Below, in pieces: positions 1 through 6,372 of a DNA stretch of 7,133 nt. This stretch comes from Bacillota bacterium. Its GTDB lineage: Bacteria > Bacillota > Desulfitobacteriia > Desulfitobacteriales > Desulfitobacteriaceae. A program made the position numbers and the translations under genes. Where the stretch lies: assembly GCA_021849995.1 (NCBI GenBank), contig JAJZSC010000167.1:1-7133 (forward strand), in the 5' to 3' direction. Under the pieces are notes generated by a model. It saw nothing but the letters and a program-made list of their open reading frames with translations. It was not told the origin of the DNA and searched no databases. Position 1 is the stretch's first letter. Every line of letters starts with the position of its first letter.

Positions 1-908
1 CTCTGCTCAAGGGGGGGTACCCAAAACGTTATGCCATGGGCTTAATCGCTGCTTCCGGTACGCTGGGAATATTGATTCCGCCGAGTATTCCTTTAATCGT
101 TTTTGGAGTCACTGCTGATGAATCTATTGGCAAATTGTTCATGGCCGGCATACTTCCAGGAATTTTTTTGGGTGGAATATTACTTGTTTCTGCAATTTTA
201 TATGCAAGAAAACACAATTACGGACGGGGTGAGAAGAGTTCCTGGAGTGAACGTTGGAGAGCTACTTTTAAAGCAATTCCCGGAGCTTTTTTGCCGGTTC
301 TGATTCTAGGAAGCATTTATACCGGTATTGCCACTCCCACCGAGGCAGCAGTTGTGGCAGTATTTTATACCTTGTTTGTTTCGATCTTTATCTATAGAGA
401 ACTTGGTTGGAAGGATATCCGCCCGGTTTTAAGAGAGACGATTAACACGTCCTCCATGATTTTCTTAATCATTGCCGCTGCTTTGGTTTTTGCTCTGTTC
501 CTGACGAACAACCAGGTACCTAATAAAGTGGCTCAGTGGATCGGTGACTCTAATCTAAATGTCTTTGCCTTCTTCCTGGTCACTCAGTTGATGTTCTTTA
601 TCATGGGGACATTTTTAGAGGCAGTATCAATTATTCTCATTACTTTGCCAATCCTTCTTCCGATTATTAAACAATTAGGGATAGACCCGATCCATTTTGC
701 AATCGTCATGACTGTCAATATGGAACTGGCCATGATTACTCCACCGGTAGGTCTGAATCTGTTTGTAGTCAGTTCCATGGCAAGGGAGCGCTTGGAAGAA
801 GTGGTACGTGGGGTGGCTCCATTTATCGCCATTATGATAGGGGTTCTCTTGTTGTTTGTAATATGGCCGGATATCTCCCTTTACATTCCTAGAGTTTTAA
901 TGCAATAG
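1..908 (+). CDS. dctM: TRAP transporter large permease (DctM family), 5'-truncated
   Basis: This is the large membrane subunit of a TRAP (tripartite ATP-independent periplasmic) transporter, which takes up organic acids such as C4-dicarboxylates using an ion gradient. The reading frame is open from base 3 to the TAG at 906-908, giving about 301 residues. DctM proteins are usually around 425 residues, so roughly the first 125 lie outside the window. The frame carries the family's ASGTLGILIPPSIPLIV stretch near its start, a GIATPTEAAVVA segment in the middle, and the C-terminal ITPPVGLNLFV motif encoded near 735-767. The chain is almost entirely hydrophobic, with about seven long membrane-spanning or re-entrant stretches. 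The internal ATG at 36 is not the true start, because family similarity continues upstream of it. The actual substrate cannot be read from the permease; it is set by the binding protein, which is not in the window. Confidence 0.95.
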   Translation, partial: LLKGGYPKRYAMGLIAASGTLGILIPPSIPLIVFGVTADESIGKLFMAGILPGIFLGGILLVSAILYARKHNYGRGEKSSWSERWRATFKAIPGAFLPVLILGSIYTGIATPTEAAVVAVFYTLFVSIFIYRELGWKDIRPVLRETINTSSMIFLIIAAALVFALFLTNNQVPNKVAQWIGDSNLNVFAFFLVTQLMFFIMGTFLEAVSIILITLPILLPIIKQLGIDPIHFAIVMTVNMELAMITPPVGLNLFVVSSMARERLEEVVRGVAPFIAIMIGVLLLFVIWPDISLYIPRVLMQ

Positions 909-939
909 GTTTTCTAAGTTATGGTAGTTTTCGAGTATT

Positions 940-966
940 GAGCGGTTGGTAAGTTACCAACCGCTC
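940..966. repeat. Perfect 12-bp inverted repeat with 3-nt loop
   Basis: GAGCGGTTGGTA (940-951) is exactly reverse-complementary to TACCAACCGCTC (955-966), separated by the three bases AGT. The repeat begins 32 bases after the dctM stop. As RNA it would form a very stable hairpin. No T-run follows it on either strand (AGTACAAAGGGGG follows on +), so it is not a textbook intrinsic terminator. It could act as a 3'-end stabiliser or weak terminator of the TRAP operon mRNA, or as a dyad operator for a dimeric regulator. The sequence alone does not decide between these. Confidence 0.8.
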
Positions 967-971
967 AGTAC

Positions 972-979
972 AAAGGGGG
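972..979 (+). promoter_or_regulatory. Ribosome binding site of the possible leader ORF
   Basis: AAAGGGGG lies seven bases upstream of the ATG at 987. Sequence and spacing suit a Firmicute Shine-Dalgarno, and this is the main reason to consider the 16-codon frame behind it as translated. Confidence 0.35.
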
Positions 980-986
980 TTACAGG

Positions 987-1037
987 ATGCTCGGAGAGGT
1001 AGTCGGCCTGCTATCCCCACACATTAAGGGCAAATAG
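987..1037 (+). CDS. Possible 16-codon leader peptide or gene-start remnant
   Basis: An ATG at 987 opens a 16-codon frame, MLGEVVGLLSPHIKGK, ending at TAG 1035-1037. It has a purine-rich Shine-Dalgarno at good spacing and ends 26 bases before the TTG start of the DUF1847 gene. The peptide is mildly hydrophobic with a basic end. It carries no run of a single amino acid that would mark a classical attenuator. It might be a leader peptide, the residual start of a lost gene, or chance. I do not recognise the sequence. Confidence 0.28.
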   Translation: MLGEVVGLLSPHIKGK

Positions 1038-1050
1038 AAACCCTAACTAA

Positions 1051-1057
1051 GGGGGAG
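1051..1057 (+). promoter_or_regulatory. Ribosome binding site deciding the TTG start at 1064
   Basis: GGGGGAG is placed six bases before TTG at 1064. No ATG or GTG in the same frame lies near it, and the family's N-terminal cysteine motif begins two codons later, so this site supports the unusual TTG start. Confidence 0.75.
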
Positions 1058-1063
1058 AACCCA

Positions 1064-1630
1064 TTGAATTGTGCAGGTTGTCAAAAAGGAAATGCTTGTT
1101 ATCAAGGAAAAAGTTGTATTGAACAAGGATATAAACAGCCTGAATATCAGAATGAAAATAACTTAAAGATCTTAACTGTAGCAAGCTGTTTGGAAGCTGA
1201 GTATTACATGAAGATTACCCGTCTGGAGGAAGTCATTCGGTTTGGAATTGAAATGCGTTATGTTACTGTAGGATTGGCTTTTTGTGTAGGACTTGCTAAG
1301 GAAGCTAAGGAATTTACAGATATATTTAATATGCATTTTAAAATTCATTCGGTTTGCTGCAAAATTTGTGGGGTCGATAAAAAAGAGTATGGCTTACCTA
1401 ACATTAGGACGGAATGCTACGAGACTGCCTGCAACCCAATTGGGCAAGCAAAATATTTGAATGATGCTAAAACGGAGTTAAACATTATAGTTGGACTTTG
1501 TATTGGGCATGACATTCTTTTTACTAAATACTCCAGTGCTCCGGTTACAACCCTTGTGGTAAAGGACAGGGTGTTAGCCCATAATCCACTAGGGGCAATC
1601 TATTCAAATTACTGGCGGAGAAAGATGTAA
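1064..1630 (+). CDS. DUF1847 cysteine-rich putative metal-binding protein
   Basis: This 188-residue soluble protein belongs, by my recognition of its sequence pattern, to the DUF1847 family of anaerobes, whose function is not established. The N-terminus has a zinc-finger-like cluster: C3, C6, C12 and C18, in the form CxxCx5CYxGKxC. Further conserved-looking cysteines are C74 (AFCVGL), C98, C99 and C102 (VCCKICG), C118, C123 (CNPIGQA) and C146 followed by H149 (GLCIGHD). The C-terminus VTTLVVKDRVLAHNPLGA is typical of the family. The many cysteines suggest binding of a metal or iron-sulfur cluster, which is inference. No signal peptide or membrane segment is visible. Translation starts at TTG 1064, supported by the upstream GGGGGAG. 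The gene stands alone, 155 bases after dctM and 172 bases before the PrpD-like gene, so its link to the respiratory genes rests on position only. Confidence 0.85.
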   Translation: MNCAGCQKGNACYQGKSCIEQGYKQPEYQNENNLKILTVASCLEAEYYMKITRLEEVIRFGIEMRYVTVGLAFCVGLAKEAKEFTDIFNMHFKIHSVCCKICGVDKKEYGLPNIRTECYETACNPIGQAKYLNDAKTELNIIVGLCIGHDILFTKYSSAPVTTLVVKDRVLAHNPLGAIYSNYWRRKM

Positions 1631-1632
1631 AA

Positions 1633-1719
1633 AGTTTAAAGCCCTCTCAAAAAGTGGCCAAACTTCGGGCCGCCGGTGTGCATGTCCTGGTACGTTTTGA
1701 TGATTTGATCCGGACTTAA
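1633..1719 (+). pseudogene. Possible remnant of a protein C-terminus
   Basis: Directly after the DUF1847 stop, a frame free of stops from 1585 to TAA 1717-1719 reads like genuine protein from about 1633. It includes the stretch KLRAAGVHVLVRFDD, a helix-turn-strand pattern common in Rossmann-like C-termini. This part is noticeably more GC-rich than the AT-rich leader that follows. It has no plausible start codon with a ribosome binding site, since the GTG at 1654 lacks one. The simplest reading is the tail of a gene whose front has been deleted, but chance coding-like sequence is not excluded. I could not assign the parent family. Confidence 0.3.
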
Positions 1720-1802
1720 GGGAGATTATTGGATAAAAATAAAAGAATGTAGAAATTCAAAGAGAAATAAGAAGAAAATACTTAGCAGGAGGGGGTTAGA
1801 GA
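1720..1802 (+). promoter_or_regulatory. AT-rich leader of the prpD-sdhCAB block
   Basis: This stretch is strongly A-rich (about 1733-1780) and ends in AGGAGGGGG at 1787-1795, seven bases before the ATG at 1803, an excellent ribosome binding site. It is the most likely place for a promoter serving the downstream genes. The best -35/-10-like pair I see, TTGGAT at 1729 and TAGAAA at 1750 with a 15-base spacer, is poor, so no specific promoter is called. Confidence 0.4.
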
Positions 1803-3191
1803 ATGGCGGTATTAACAGGCCATCCAACAGAAATCTCGCGCGTTTTGGCCAAGTGGATTAAGCAAATACGTTATGAAGATTTTCCGGTGGAAGTAGTACA
1901 GGAGGCTAAACGTGCTTTTTTGGACTGGCTGGGTTCTGCCCTGGCCGGAGCAGGTAAAGAGCCGGGGCAGATCTCTCTGACGTTAGTTGAAGAACTGGGG
2001 GGAAACCCGGAAGCCACACTCCTTTCTAACGGGAAACAGACAAGCTGTATCCTCGCAGCTTTTAATAATGGAGTAATTTCTCATATTGTTGAACTGGATG
2101 ACGTGCATAAAGCTTCTATTCTTCATGCAGGTGCAGCAATTATACCTGCTGCGCTGGCAGCGGCAGAAAAAGTCAAGGCGGACGGACGTCAATTAATTGA
2201 AGGAATCGTTGCAGGCTATGAGGTCGGGATTAGAATCGGGGAAGCCGTAACCCCATCTCATTATTATTATTGGCATAATACAGGGACTGTTGGTACATTC
2301 GGGGCAGCAGCGGCTGCTGGAAAAATACTCGGACTTACCGAAGAAGAGCTGGTCCATGCCATAGGGAGTGCAGGTACCCAAGCAGCAGGATTATGGGAAT
2401 TCCTGGCTGATGGTGCCATGAGCAAGCATCTCCATCCTGCCAAAGCAAGTATGAATGGTTTACTTGCTGCCCTGTTGGCCCAGCGCGGTTTCACAGCAGC
2501 GACCAAGATTCTCGAGGGAGAAAAAGGCTTTTGCAAGGCTATGGCTTCCGAGTTTGACTTGAGTAAAGTTACATCTGGCCTAGGGCAAGGGGAAGGGTAT
2601 AAGATTCTGGAGAATTGTTACAAAATCCATTCTTCCTGCCGGCATACCCATGGAGGAATAGATATAGCATTGCAATTACGAAAAGAGTATAGCCTAATTC
2701 CGGAGCAGATAAAGAAAATTGTGGTGCGGACCTATCCGATAGCCATTGATATAACAGGGAACTTTAATCCAGACTCTGTTTATGCGGCTAAGTTTAGTCT
2801 TCCGTATTGTGTAGCCCTTGCATTAAAAGAGGGTAAAGCAGGTCTGCGAGAGTTTAACGATCTTAACTTGAATGATCAAGCGATACGCGAGCTTATTTCT
2901 AAAGTCACACTGCTTGAGGATGCAGAAATAGCAGCTCTTTATCCAGCCAAGTGGCCCACCACCGTAGAGATAACTGATAACCATGGAAATCAATATCTAG
3001 GGCGTACCGACTATCCTCAAGGTGACCCTGAAAACTCAGTGACAGATGAGCAGTTAAAGGCCAAATTCCGTGACTTAACGACCTCGCTGCATTCTTTGGA
3101 GAAAGTAGAAATTCTTATTGCCAGCATCTTCGATTTGGAACATGTCAAAGATTTATCCGGTATGTTGCAAAGGGAAAGGAGTGAGTCCTAA
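1803..3191 (+). CDS. MmgE/PrpD family protein
   Basis: This 462-residue cytoplasmic enzyme belongs to the MmgE/PrpD fold family, which includes 2-methylcitrate dehydratase, cis-aconitate decarboxylase and iminodisuccinate epimerase. Family features appear in order: an N-terminal helical FLDWLGSALAGA segment; ELDDVH with D99, D100 and H102; WHNTGTVG with H158; HPAKAS with K214; YKIHSSCRHTH with K274, H276, H281 and H283; and AAKFSLPY near 328-335. These match the acidic, histidine, lysine and tyrosine positions that line the active site in characterised members. The length is normal. The exact reaction cannot be read from sequence; a substrate related to citrate, aconitate or a C4-dicarboxylate is expected. 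No prpB or prpC is nearby, so a methylcitrate-cycle role is not supported. The stop codon overlaps the sdhC start by one base (TAATG), implying translational coupling to the succinate dehydrogenase genes. Confidence 0.93.
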   Translation: MAVLTGHPTEISRVLAKWIKQIRYEDFPVEVVQEAKRAFLDWLGSALAGAGKEPGQISLTLVEELGGNPEATLLSNGKQTSCILAAFNNGVISHIVELDDVHKASILHAGAAIIPAALAAAEKVKADGRQLIEGIVAGYEVGIRIGEAVTPSHYYYWHNTGTVGTFGAAAAAGKILGLTEEELVHAIGSAGTQAAGLWEFLADGAMSKHLHPAKASMNGLLAALLAQRGFTAATKILEGEKGFCKAMASEFDLSKVTSGLGQGEGYKILENCYKIHSSCRHTHGGIDIALQLRKEYSLIPEQIKKIVVRTYPIAIDITGNFNPDSVYAAKFSLPYCVALALKEGKAGLREFNDLNLNDQAIRELISKVTLLEDAEIAALYPAKWPTTVEITDNHGNQYLGRTDYPQGDPENSVTDEQLKAKFRDLTTSLHSLEKVEILIASIFDLEHVKDLSGMLQRERSES

Positions 3192-3787
3192 TGCCTAACA
3201 CATACTTTTGGCGCAAACTGCATTCTTTCCTTGGGCTCTTTCCTATTGGAGTATTTCTTTTTGAGCATATGTTTGTAAATTCTTTAGCGCTAAAGGGGGA
3301 GGCCGCCTTTAACCGTGGTGTTGCATTCTTGCAGGGGGTTCCTTACCTTTGGCTGGTCGAATTGGTTTTAATATTCCTTCCTCTATTGTTTCATGCCTTT
3401 TATGGGATCTATATCGTCTATCTAACTAAAAATAACGTTCTGTCTTATACCTATTTTCGCAACTGGCTCTTCTATCTACAGCGGATCACGGCGCTGGTCA
3501 CCTTAGCCTTTGTCGCTTGGCATGTGTTCGTCTTGCGCTTAGGGTTCTCCGGAGAGATCAGTTATGCTGCAGTGTCACAAACATTATCCAATCCGGTAGT
3601 AACTGCTCTCTATGTTATTGGTTTATTCGCCAGTTTCAGTCATTTTGCTAACGGAACCTGGTCATTCTTCGTATCCTGGGGAATTACGATCGGGGAAAGA
3701 GCCCAAAAAACTACCGCCTATATATGTGCAATCCTCTTTGTTTTTTTGACCGTGGTCGGGCTTAAGGCCCTAAACGCTTTTGTTTAA
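3191..3787 (+). CDS. sdhC: Succinate dehydrogenase/fumarate reductase cytochrome b558 subunit
   Basis: This is the membrane anchor of succinate:quinone oxidoreductase. It carries two b-type haems and moves electrons between the SdhB iron-sulfur clusters and menaquinone. The 198 residues closely follow the Bacillus subtilis SdhC pattern (about 202 residues) with five membrane helices. The histidines at the haem-ligand positions are present: H26 (FEHMFVN), H68 (LLFHAFYG), H111 (VAWHVF) and H151 (SHFANGTWSF). Other shared segments are the start WRKLHSFLG, YFRNWLFYLQRIT and the tail VVGLKALNAFV. Having one dihaem anchor, the complex needs no SdhD. The ATG at 3191 shares its A with the stop of the PrpD-like gene and has AAAGGAG at 3175-3181. 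A complex of this class can run in either direction; with menaquinone in an anaerobe, fumarate reduction is as plausible as succinate oxidation. Confidence 0.96.
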   Translation: MPNTYFWRKLHSFLGLFPIGVFLFEHMFVNSLALKGEAAFNRGVAFLQGVPYLWLVELVLIFLPLLFHAFYGIYIVYLTKNNVLSYTYFRNWLFYLQRITALVTLAFVAWHVFVLRLGFSGEISYAAVSQTLSNPVVTALYVIGLFASFSHFANGTWSFFVSWGITIGERAQKTTAYICAILFVFLTVVGLKALNAFV

Positions 3788-3801
3788 GGAGGGGTGGCGT
3801 T

Positions 3802-5568
3802 ATGGCAGAAAAAATCATTATAGTGGGCGGTGGCTTAGCAGGGCTTATGGCAGCAATCAAGATAGCTGAAAGTGGAGCCAAGGTGGATTTGTTTTCCATG
3901 GTTCCCTGTAAGCGTTCCCACTCTGTTTGCGCCCAAGGTGGGATTAATGCGGCGGTCAATACCAAAGGGGAAGGGGATTCCACCTGGGAGCATTTTGATG
4001 ACACAATTTATGGGGGGGATTTCCTGGCGAATCAGACTCCGGTCAGGTCTATGATTGAAGCAGCTCCTAAAATCATTGATCTAATGGATAGAATGGGAGT
4101 CACGTTTAACCGCACACCGGAAGGGTTTATCGATGTGCGGCGGCTGGGCGGGGCAAAGTACTCCCGTACGGTTTTTGCCGGGGCAACAACCGGACAACAA
4201 CTTATTTATGCCTTGGATGACCAGGTGCGCCGTTATGAGGATGAGGGGTTGGTTTCCCGTTATGAAGAGTGGGAGTTTATTTCAATCGTTCAGGATGATG
4301 AGGAGCGTTGCCGGGGAATAGTCGTACAGGATCTCAAAAGCCTGGAAGTGAAGGTATTTCCAGCTGATGCTGTGATTCTTGCAACCGGCGGGCTTGGTAT
4401 GATTTTTGGCCGCAGTACTAATTCCACGATCAATACAGGTTTTGCGCAATCCTCTGTCTATCAGCAAGGAGCAATTTATGCTAACGGGGAGTTTATTCAG
4501 ATTCACCCTTCCGCGATTCCAGGGCGGGACAAATTAAGGCTTATGTCTGAGTCCATCCGGGGGGACGGAGGACGGGTTTGGGTTTATAAGGACGGGAAAC
4601 CTTGGTATTTCCTTGAGGAGTGGTATCCAGCCTATGGAAATATGGTTCCACGCGATATCGCGACTCGGGCTATCTTCAAAGTTTGTGTCGATATGAAACT
4701 TGGGGTTGACAAAGAAAATAAAGTGTATTTGGATATTTCACACCTTGACCCCCAGGATATTAAGCGAAAACTATCCGGTGTAGTAGATATATACGAAAAA
4801 TTTGTTGGGGTTGACCCACGCAAAGTCCCGATGCAGACCTTCCCAGCCGTGCACTACTCCATGGGCGGGCTCTGGGTGGATTACAACCAGATGACCAATA
4901 TTTCGGGACTTTTTGCAGCAGGAGAATGTGAATATCAATATCATGGAGCAAATCGTCTGGGCGGAAATTCCCTGGTAGCCGCGATGTACGCGGGTATGGT
5001 AGCAGGCCCGAAAGCCCTTGAATACGCTAAAGGCTTACCAAGAAGCTCAGCTGAACTCTCTTCAACCTTATTCGAAACCGCCCGTCGGAAGGAAGAGGAG
5101 AAGACGGAAGAAATCTTTAATAGGCAGGGTAAGGAGAACCCATACCAATTACACCAGGAACTTGGCGAGTGGATGTTGGAAAATGTAACAGTGGTGAGGT
5201 ATAATGACCGGCTCTGGGCCACGGATGAGAAAATCTTGGAACTTCAGGAGCGCTTCCACAAGATTGGCGTTGGAAACAGCCCGAAGTGTGGAAATCAGAT
5301 TGTCCCCTTTACACGCAGGCTTTGGGGGATGCTTAGCTTGTCCAGGGTAATAACGTTAGGTGCCTTACACCGCAATGAGAGCAGAGGAGCGCATTATAAA
5401 CCAGAGTATCCGGAGCGGGATGATGAAAACTGGCTGAAGACCACTAAGGCTGAGTACACCCCCGATGGCCCGCGTTTTAGTTATGAACCGGTGGAAATGT
5501 CATTTATTAAGCCTCGTCAGCGCCGTTATGATGTAGCGAAAGAGGTGACGATGCAAAATGTCAAATGA
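3802..5568 (+). CDS. sdhA: Succinate dehydrogenase/fumarate reductase flavoprotein subunit
   Basis: This catalytic subunit interconverts succinate and fumarate on a covalently bound FAD, on the cytoplasmic face of the membrane. The 588 residues match the Bacillus-type SdhA length. The N-terminal FAD fold shows VGGGLAGLMAA (residues 8-18), then RSHSVCAQGG with H40 as the expected covalent FAD attachment site. Residues at the known dicarboxylate-binding and catalytic positions are present: H235 (QIHPSAIP), S249 and E250 (MSESIRGDGG), R284 (PRDIATRA, the expected proton-shuttle arginine), H351 (HYSMGG) and R385 (ANRLGGNS). The C-terminus has RNESRGAHY and ERDDENWLKTT. The intact set of residues argues for true succinate/fumarate chemistry. 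The start at ATG 3802 follows AAGGAGGGG at 3786-3794, which overlaps the sdhC stop. The 3' end overlaps sdhB by 11 bases. Confidence 0.97.
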   Translation: MAEKIIIVGGGLAGLMAAIKIAESGAKVDLFSMVPCKRSHSVCAQGGINAAVNTKGEGDSTWEHFDDTIYGGDFLANQTPVRSMIEAAPKIIDLMDRMGVTFNRTPEGFIDVRRLGGAKYSRTVFAGATTGQQLIYALDDQVRRYEDEGLVSRYEEWEFISIVQDDEERCRGIVVQDLKSLEVKVFPADAVILATGGLGMIFGRSTNSTINTGFAQSSVYQQGAIYANGEFIQIHPSAIPGRDKLRLMSESIRGDGGRVWVYKDGKPWYFLEEWYPAYGNMVPRDIATRAIFKVCVDMKLGVDKENKVYLDISHLDPQDIKRKLSGVVDIYEKFVGVDPRKVPMQTFPAVHYSMGGLWVDYNQMTNISGLFAAGECEYQYHGANRLGGNSLVAAMYAGMVAGPKALEYAKGLPRSSAELSSTLFETARRKEEEKTEEIFNRQGKENPYQLHQELGEWMLENVTVVRYNDRLWATDEKILELQERFHKIGVGNSPKCGNQIVPFTRRLWGMLSLSRVITLGALHRNESRGAHYKPEYPERDDENWLKTTKAEYTPDGPRFSYEPVEMSFIKPRQRRYDVAKEVTMQNVK

Positions 5569-6340
5569 TAAATCGAGCAGCATAATAAAACCAACATCAA
5601 AAGATGTAACCTTTATAATCAAGCGTTCCAATGGTCCTGGTTTTTCCTCCTACTGGGAGGAATTCCAGATCCCTTATTATCCAAATATGAATGTTGTTGG
5701 AGCTTTAATGGAGATCCAGAAGAACCCGGTAAATGGCAAAGGTGAACAAACTACCCCTGTTACCTGGGAATGTAATTGTCTGGAAGAAGTATGCGGGGCT
5801 TGTACCATGATAATAAACGGTAAAGCAAGGCAAGCATGTTCAGCTCTGGTTGATAAACTAACTCAACCCATACGTTTAGCACCATTAACCAAATTTCCGC
5901 TGGTCAAGGATCTGGTTGTTGACAGGAGAGTCATGTTTGACAATTTGCGAAAGGTAAAGGCCTGGATCAAAATTGATGGAACCTATGACATGGGTCCAGG
6001 CCCGAAAATTCCGCCACAGGTACAAGAGTACACGTATGAGCTTTCTAAATGTATGACTTGCGGAACCTGTGCAGAGTCATGTCCTAATGTTAATGAAAAG
6101 TCTAAATTTATAGGCCCGGCGGCGATTGCCCAGGTTGATTTGGTAAACTCTCATCCGACTGGTGCCCTGATGAAGGAAGAGCGCCTCGAAGCACTAATGG
6201 GAGAAGGGGGAATCGCGGAGTGCGGAAACGCCCAGAACTGTGCTAAAGCTTGTCCCAAAGGGATACCCTTGACCCGTTCTATAGCGAGGGTTAATCGGCA
6301 GACCTCTGTCTACGGGATTCGAAGTTGGTTAAATAGGTAA
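5558..6340 (+). CDS. sdhB: Succinate dehydrogenase/fumarate reductase iron-sulfur subunit
   Basis: This subunit passes electrons between the SdhA flavin and the SdhC haems through three iron-sulfur clusters. The N-terminal ferredoxin-like domain has C74, C79, C82 and C94 (NCLEEVCGAC then RQAC) for the [2Fe-2S] cluster, with an additional nearby C72. The C-terminal domain has C165, C168, C171 and C175 (CMTCGTCAESCP), then C222, C228 and C232 (ECGNAQNCAKACP). By family pattern C165, C168, C171 and C232 hold the [4Fe-4S] cluster, and C175, C222 and C228 the [3Fe-4S] cluster. The 260-residue length is normal for the Bacillus type. The ATG at 5558 lies inside the sdhA end, with AGAGGTG at 5541-5547; the ATG at 5551 is in the sdhA frame. 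This completes a full sdhCAB set. Confidence 0.97.
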   Translation: MSNDKSSSIIKPTSKDVTFIIKRSNGPGFSSYWEEFQIPYYPNMNVVGALMEIQKNPVNGKGEQTTPVTWECNCLEEVCGACTMIINGKARQACSALVDKLTQPIRLAPLTKFPLVKDLVVDRRVMFDNLRKVKAWIKIDGTYDMGPGPKIPPQVQEYTYELSKCMTCGTCAESCPNVNEKSKFIGPAAIAQVDLVNSHPTGALMKEERLEALMGEGGIAECGNAQNCAKACPKGIPLTRSIARVNRQTSVYGIRSWLNR

Positions 6341-6372
6341 GATTATCTTAAATATGGAAGAGAGGTGATTTC

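Noticed and set aside
1729..1755. Promoter-like pair TTGGAT and TAGAAA before the PrpD-like gene
   Set aside because: The spacer is only 15 bases and the -10 match is poor; in such an A-rich stretch chance matches are expected.
1803..3191. Assignment of the PrpD-like gene as 2-methylcitrate dehydratase (prpD)
   Set aside because: No methylcitrate synthase or methylisocitrate lyase is present, and family motifs do not separate the reactions, so only the family name is given.
4012..4018. Runs of seven G (also at 11-17) as possible frameshift or sequencing-error sites
   Set aside because: Both reading frames continue across the runs with uninterrupted family similarity, so no frameshift is indicated.
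4941..5222. Minus-strand open frames within sdhA and the PrpD-like gene
   Set aside because: They are antisense to strongly conserved genes, lack convincing ribosome binding sites and show no protein family pattern.
3802..5568. Alternative reading of the flavoprotein as L-aspartate oxidase or a specialised fumarate-reductase-like enzyme
   Set aside because: The covalent-FAD histidine H40, the length, the SdhA-type C-terminus and the flanking sdhC and sdhB all indicate a true SdhA.
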